Below, piece after piece: positions 6,693-9,325 of a DNA stretch of 9,325 nucleotides. This stretch comes from an uncultured bacterium. GTDB taxonomy: Bacteria > Patescibacteriota > Patescibacteriia > Patescibacteriales > Patescibacteriaceae. Made by a program: the position numbers and the translations under genes. The stretch lies in the NCBI GenBank assembly GCA_937868555.1, contig CALMNI010000132.1:1-9325 (forward strand), in the 5' to 3' direction. The notes below the pieces were generated by a model. It did not search any database. It had not been told where the DNA came from and saw only the letters and a program-made list of their open reading frames with translations. Each line of letters opens with the position of its first letter. The stretch's first letter is position 1.

Positions 6693-8429
6693 CTATTTCA
6701 TATCAGCCTTCACTACATTAAGGCGATAGAGCGTGAATCTATCAGTTATAGCAGAAATTGCTTCCATTCTTAACCCGGCTTCCTGCAAGGGGCCATTGTT
6801 CAAATATTCCAAATCTTTATCAGAATATGAAAAATTATAATAATATAAGGGAACATACTGGGCGATTCGTGCATAGATGGCAATCATATTCTTATCATTA
6901 AATAATCCTATGACAACTTTTCGCTGAAGAAACAGTAACTTGTCATGATAACGCGTAATAATCACAGCATTATTTTCTGTTCTTTTTACAACCTCATTTA
7001 ATTCTATTTTTGCACTCCGCTGCTTCGCGAGCGATGCTGCCAAGCCTTCGCTGGGGTCATTCCAGACAAAAGAAATGGAAATCGTCGCTATGCAAACGAC
7101 GGCTGCAGTGACAAGAGGAATACTAAAACGCTGCCGCTTAAAAAATGAAGCAAGGGTCAGAACACAGAGACTCACAAAAGGCAGGGCGCCTAAATATAAA
7201 GGCAGCCAATACCGGGTATATGAATTTCCTATGGTAAAGCTTTTTGGATCGGGATTATCATAAAAAACCCAGCTCCCATAATATAAAATCAAAACCGCCG
7301 ATACGCATACCCAGCCAATAAGGAAAAGCCAGCGCTTACGTTCATACTTTTTTGCTTGGGCAATGAACAAAGCTACTCCGGCCGTAGCTAGCCAAATAAG
7401 CCAAGGAAACATTGCGTACACATAGGCATGGAACATGGCGCGGCTATGCTCTGGCTTATATCCGAAATGAAAAATTGTCATCTTTATTTTAGCGAGCAAG
7501 GGCTGCAAGGAAAATAAATTTCCTGTGGCCGCTTTTTGCGCCAGCGCCGAACCATTTTCACTCAAAGTCGCTAAAGAACTGTTAAGCTCAGGATAACCGC
7601 TCGCGTACCAGATTCCGTATAAGGTTTGATTCCAATATAATAGCGGGAATAAAGCAATAAGCATTCCATATGCAAACACCCATGGCTTAATGAGGCCTAA
7701 GCGCCGAAAATTAAAAAGATATAATCCCACCAATAGCGGTCCTAACCACAATAATTCAGAGCTGCGGGCAGAAATGGCCCAGCCAAAGCACAACCCGGAC
7801 GCCAATGCGAATAGAAGCTCTTTCCATTCTCGTTTTAAATAACTTTTGCCGTCATGTGCAATTTTTTTCTTCCCCATTAAAACCGCGAAGTAGAGGCCGC
7901 CTATTGTTGCGACTATGAAAAAAATATTGTGGAAAAAACTGCGTGCTGAAAAATACGTATATACCGGGAAAACAGCCAAGAGCAGACTTGAAACAAGGGC
8001 ATTTTTTTTCCCGAATAATTCTTTAATAAGCAAATAAAATAATAGTATGCCTAAGGCTCCGAAAAAAGGACTCAGATAGGGTAAAACAGCGCTGCCAAAA
8101 AAACGCGCGATAAAACCGTAGGCCAAAGGCACTCCCAAGAAGCTCACCGGCTTAACCCAGCCCCAATCAGAACGAAAGCTGCGGGGGTGAATAAGATCGT
8201 CGGCAATCAAATTATACTTTTCAAAAAACTGCAAACTTCCGGTTTCAGCGTAAATCTTAGCAACGGTATAATTAGCAGTTTCATCAGGAGACAGCCATTT
8301 AACAAAATGCTTATCTTGGCTTAAAAAATTAAAGCTTGAAGTAAAGAAAAAAAAGGCTAGAGCAACAATCAAAACCAGCAGTATGGCCCATTGCCGCTTA
8401 AAAAATTGTAGGAGTTCAGAATACTTCAT
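6693..8429 (-). CDS. Polytopic GT-C type glycosyltransferase (GT39/ArnT/PMT-like)
   Basis: The 578-residue product has about a dozen hydrophobic segments. The first is at 14-33; others lie at about 93-112, 120-137, 145-185, 205-265, 333-386, 403-427 and 436-455. A soluble tail follows at 456-578. The first outside loop carries SPDETANY (47-54), with the acidic pair D49/E50 where GT-C enzymes keep their catalytic acidic residue. These enzymes transfer sugars from polyprenyl-phosphate carriers to acceptors on the outer face of the membrane. No match to a specific subfamily is claimed, and the sugar and acceptor are unknown. It is the first gene of the operon. The ATG at 8429 is preferred because the frame upstream closes at a TAG (8454-8456) without another ATG/GTG/TTG. 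The A of the ATG also lies 8 bases past the end of a strong -10 element, predicting a leaderless message. An eight-A run (plus-strand T at 8002-8009) encodes part of a Gly-Lys-Lys-Asn turn. Confidence 0.85.
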   Translation of the reverse strand: MKYSELLQFFKRQWAILLVLIVALAFFFFTSSFNFLSQDKHFVKWLSPDETANYTVAKIYAETGSLQFFEKYNLIADDLIHPRSFRSDWGWVKPVSFLGVPLAYGFIARFFGSAVLPYLSPFFGALGILLFYLLIKELFGKKNALVSSLLLAVFPVYTYFSARSFFHNIFFIVATIGGLYFAVLMGKKKIAHDGKSYLKREWKELLFALASGLCFGWAISARSSELLWLGPLLVGLYLFNFRRLGLIKPWVFAYGMLIALFPLLYWNQTLYGIWYASGYPELNSSLATLSENGSALAQKAATGNLFSLQPLLAKIKMTIFHFGYKPEHSRAMFHAYVYAMFPWLIWLATAGVALFIAQAKKYERKRWLFLIGWVCVSAVLILYYGSWVFYDNPDPKSFTIGNSYTRYWLPLYLGALPFVSLCVLTLASFFKRQRFSIPLVTAAVVCIATISISFVWNDPSEGLAASLAKQRSAKIELNEVVKRTENNAVIITRYHDKLLFLQRKVVIGLFNDKNMIAIYARIAQYVPLYYYNFSYSDKDLEYLNNGPLQEAGLRMEAISAITDRFTLYRLNVVKADMK

Positions 8430-8436
8430 ACTCTGC

Positions 8437-8464
8437 AGTATAGCAAAAAAGGGCTAGTCTTCAA
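8437..8464 (-). promoter_or_regulatory. Predicted operon promoter with extended -10, nested in a terminator
   Basis: Reading leftward, TTGAAG (8464-8459) is a partial -35 matching TTGA of TTGACA. A 16-base spacer follows, then TATACT (8442-8437). The spacer ends in TGC, giving the extended -10 TGCTATACT. Seven bases separate the -10 from the A of the ATG at 8429, so transcription should begin at or within a base or two of the start codon. The -35 lies in the terminator stem and loop and the -10 directly after its T-tract. The match is good but has no experimental support. Confidence 0.6.
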
Positions 8465-8487
8465 AAATAACAGAAGAATAGCCCTTT
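8445..8487 (-). terminator. Rho-independent terminator of the gene at 8503-9325
   Basis: On the minus strand AAAGGGCTA (8487-8479) pairs with TAGCCCTTT (8456-8448). After one G-A mismatch the stem continues for five more pairs (8477-8473 with 8462-8458), closing a 10-base A/T loop. The T-tract is six T (8450-8445), partly shared with the stem foot. It begins about 15 bases after the upstream gene's TGA and separates that gene from the glycosyltransferase operon. Confidence 0.88.
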
Positions 8488-8502
8488 ATTTAATCTATTT
8501 GT

Positions 8503-9325
8503 TCATACCAACAAAATTTTAAAATCATTTTTAAACTCGTCGAAGTAATTACTGAGTTCAAATCTTTTCCCAACAATTGTCATTTCAAAAAGTTCTTTTG
8601 CTTCCTTGATTTTATTGAAACGTACTAATAAAGACGTTAATTCATATGTCCAGCCATGTATCATCCAAAAAGTTGAGAAGTCAGCAGAACCTTGGTAACA
8701 CGTCCAATCTAAAAGAAGATTTGTTATTGTGTGCCCGAGCGACTTTGCAGCAATAACAATTTTATCTTCTACCTCCTTATCCTTATCAGTTCCCGTTCTT
8801 AGACTGCGCGGATCAATTTGCAATTCCTGCAAATATTTGTTCCAAGTATTCCAACCAAGGTGCTTTGATTTTACCGGTTCGAAGATTGCATTTACGAACT
8901 CTTGTAAGAGAATATCAGAATTAATGGTGCTGTCTTGTTTATTTTCATCCAATGGCTCGAGAAGCTCTGTGGTCAAAAATTGAGTTGTAGCAAAGACGGA
9001 TTTTGTTAATCCAAACATTCTAATGCCATCCTGCATTTTAGCCAAAACCCTAATCGAATAATTTTCCTCTTTTTGCCTGACTTCAATATGAAGTTCGCCA
9101 TCACCGATATCCGACTCCATTAAAGCGCAATCCTTCAAAAGCGTTACTGTAATTCTTTTTTTGCTATAGACCATTTTTCTAACTTTCTCTTCTAAATCGG
9201 CTACCGACTTAGACTTAAAATATAAAAGACGGTTATACTCTGTTTGTAAATTCCCTAAAAACCATCTTCTTACTTTGAATACTAGAAGAAAGGCCAAAGC
9301 ACAAGCTTCGGTATGAATTGTAATT
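8503..9325 (-). CDS. Unidentified soluble protein, 5' end beyond the window
   Basis: The frame ends in TGA at 8505-8503 and stays open to the right edge. The first start codon inside is a TTG at 9297, but nine further sense codons (ITIHTEACA) precede it with no stop, so the gene most likely begins outside the window. About 273 residues are visible. I do not recognise the family. Numbered from the TTG, residues 11-42 contain a hydrophobic stretch then a charged helix (EYNRLLYFKSKSVADLEEKV at 20-39). This resembles the tail of nucleoside-deoxyribosyltransferase-like or DUF4062 domains, but that is a weak impression. The rest mixes strands (45-90) with helices (125-264), has no membrane segment, and includes the Trp-rich stretch TFWMIHGWTYEL (209-220). 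Hand counts give 106 G+C in 300 bases (8521-8820), against 86 in 180 at 5521-5700 in the GT4 gene, so it is AT-richer than that part of the operon. It has its own terminator and is probably a separate, possibly acquired, unit. Confidence 0.75.
   Translation of the reverse strand, partial: ITIHTEACALAFLLVFKVRRWFLGNLQTEYNRLLYFKSKSVADLEEKVRKMVYSKKRITVTLLKDCALMESDIGDGELHIEVRQKEENYSIRVLAKMQDGIRMFGLTKSVFATTQFLTTELLEPLDENKQDSTINSDILLQEFVNAIFEPVKSKHLGWNTWNKYLQELQIDPRSLRTGTDKDKEVEDKIVIAAKSLGHTITNLLLDWTCYQGSADFSTFWMIHGWTYELTSLLVRFNKIKEAKELFEMTIVGKRFELSNYFDEFKNDFKILLV

Noticed and set aside
5688..6773. Other open frames in the GT4 gene region (5688-5951 minus, 5714-5929 plus, 6507-6773 plus)
   Set aside because: All overlap the conserved donor and acceptor domains of the GT4 enzyme in other frames and show no family signature.
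7075..7263. Plus-strand 62-codon open frame inside the GT-C gene
   Set aside because: It is antisense to membrane segments of the glycosyltransferase; its basic composition follows from the opposite strand.
8729..8983. Plus-strand 84-codon open frame inside the 8503-9325 gene
   Set aside because: It is a shadow of the longer minus frame, which has its own terminator and normal stop codon.
1..9325. Alternative genetic code with UGA as glycine, as in Gracilibacteria and Absconditabacteria
   Set aside because: TGA ends the GT4 gene exactly at the overlap with the next start and ends the 8503 gene just before its terminator, and the conserved domains contain no in-frame TGA.
1..9325. CRISPR array, transposon ends, tRNA or rRNA
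   Set aside because: No regularly spaced direct repeats, transposase-like frame, tRNA cloverleaf or rRNA-like stretch was seen; non-coding space is under 200 bases in total.

Overview
The window looks like chromosomal DNA of an uncultivated bacterium, most likely a member of the Patescibacteria (Candidate Phyla Radiation), possibly of the Parcubacteria group. The reasons are a DUF4012 membrane protein next to a membrane protein with DUF11-like beta-sandwich repeats, surface glycosyltransferases of the style common in these genomes, moderate-to-low GC, and very tight gene packing. The assignment rests on gene content and is an inference. TAA, TGA and TAG all end genes in sensible places, so the standard bacterial code applies.

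Layout, left to right. Positions 1-62 hold what looks like the last 19 codons of a rightward gene, followed at once by a rightward intrinsic terminator (64-92). It converges on a block of five leftward genes between 102 and 8429. In transcription order these are a polytopic GT-C type glycosyltransferase (6693-8429), a cytosolic GT4-type glycosyltransferase (5497-6687), a DUF4012 protein (3177-5504), a single-pass protein with four beta-sandwich repeats (1285-3174), and tgt, a tRNA-guanine transglycosylase (102-1247). Spacings of +5, -8, +2 and +37 nt indicate one operon. Upstream, a leftward terminator (8445-8487) ends an unrelated, AT-richer gene of unknown function (8503 to the right edge, 5' end outside the window). 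A promoter-like extended -10 lies inside that terminator's tail and would start the operon transcript at or next to the GT-C start codon.

How the genes may work together: the two glycosyltransferases and the two envelope-anchored proteins with large outside domains look like a module that builds or displays a surface glycan or glycoprotein layer. The first and second genes would transfer sugars, and the third and fourth would act outside the membrane. The tgt gene at the end is a tRNA-modification enzyme with no obvious link to the rest.

Most notable observations: (1) all four canonical zinc ligands of Tgt are replaced in an otherwise ungapped, well-conserved C-terminal region; (2) the operon promoter is nested in the upstream terminator and predicts a leaderless mRNA; (3) none of the five operon genes has a convincing Shine-Dalgarno sequence; (4) the adjacent DUF4012 and beta-repeat proteins share the same topology and are tightly coupled. 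No CRISPR array, transposon, tRNA or rRNA was seen.
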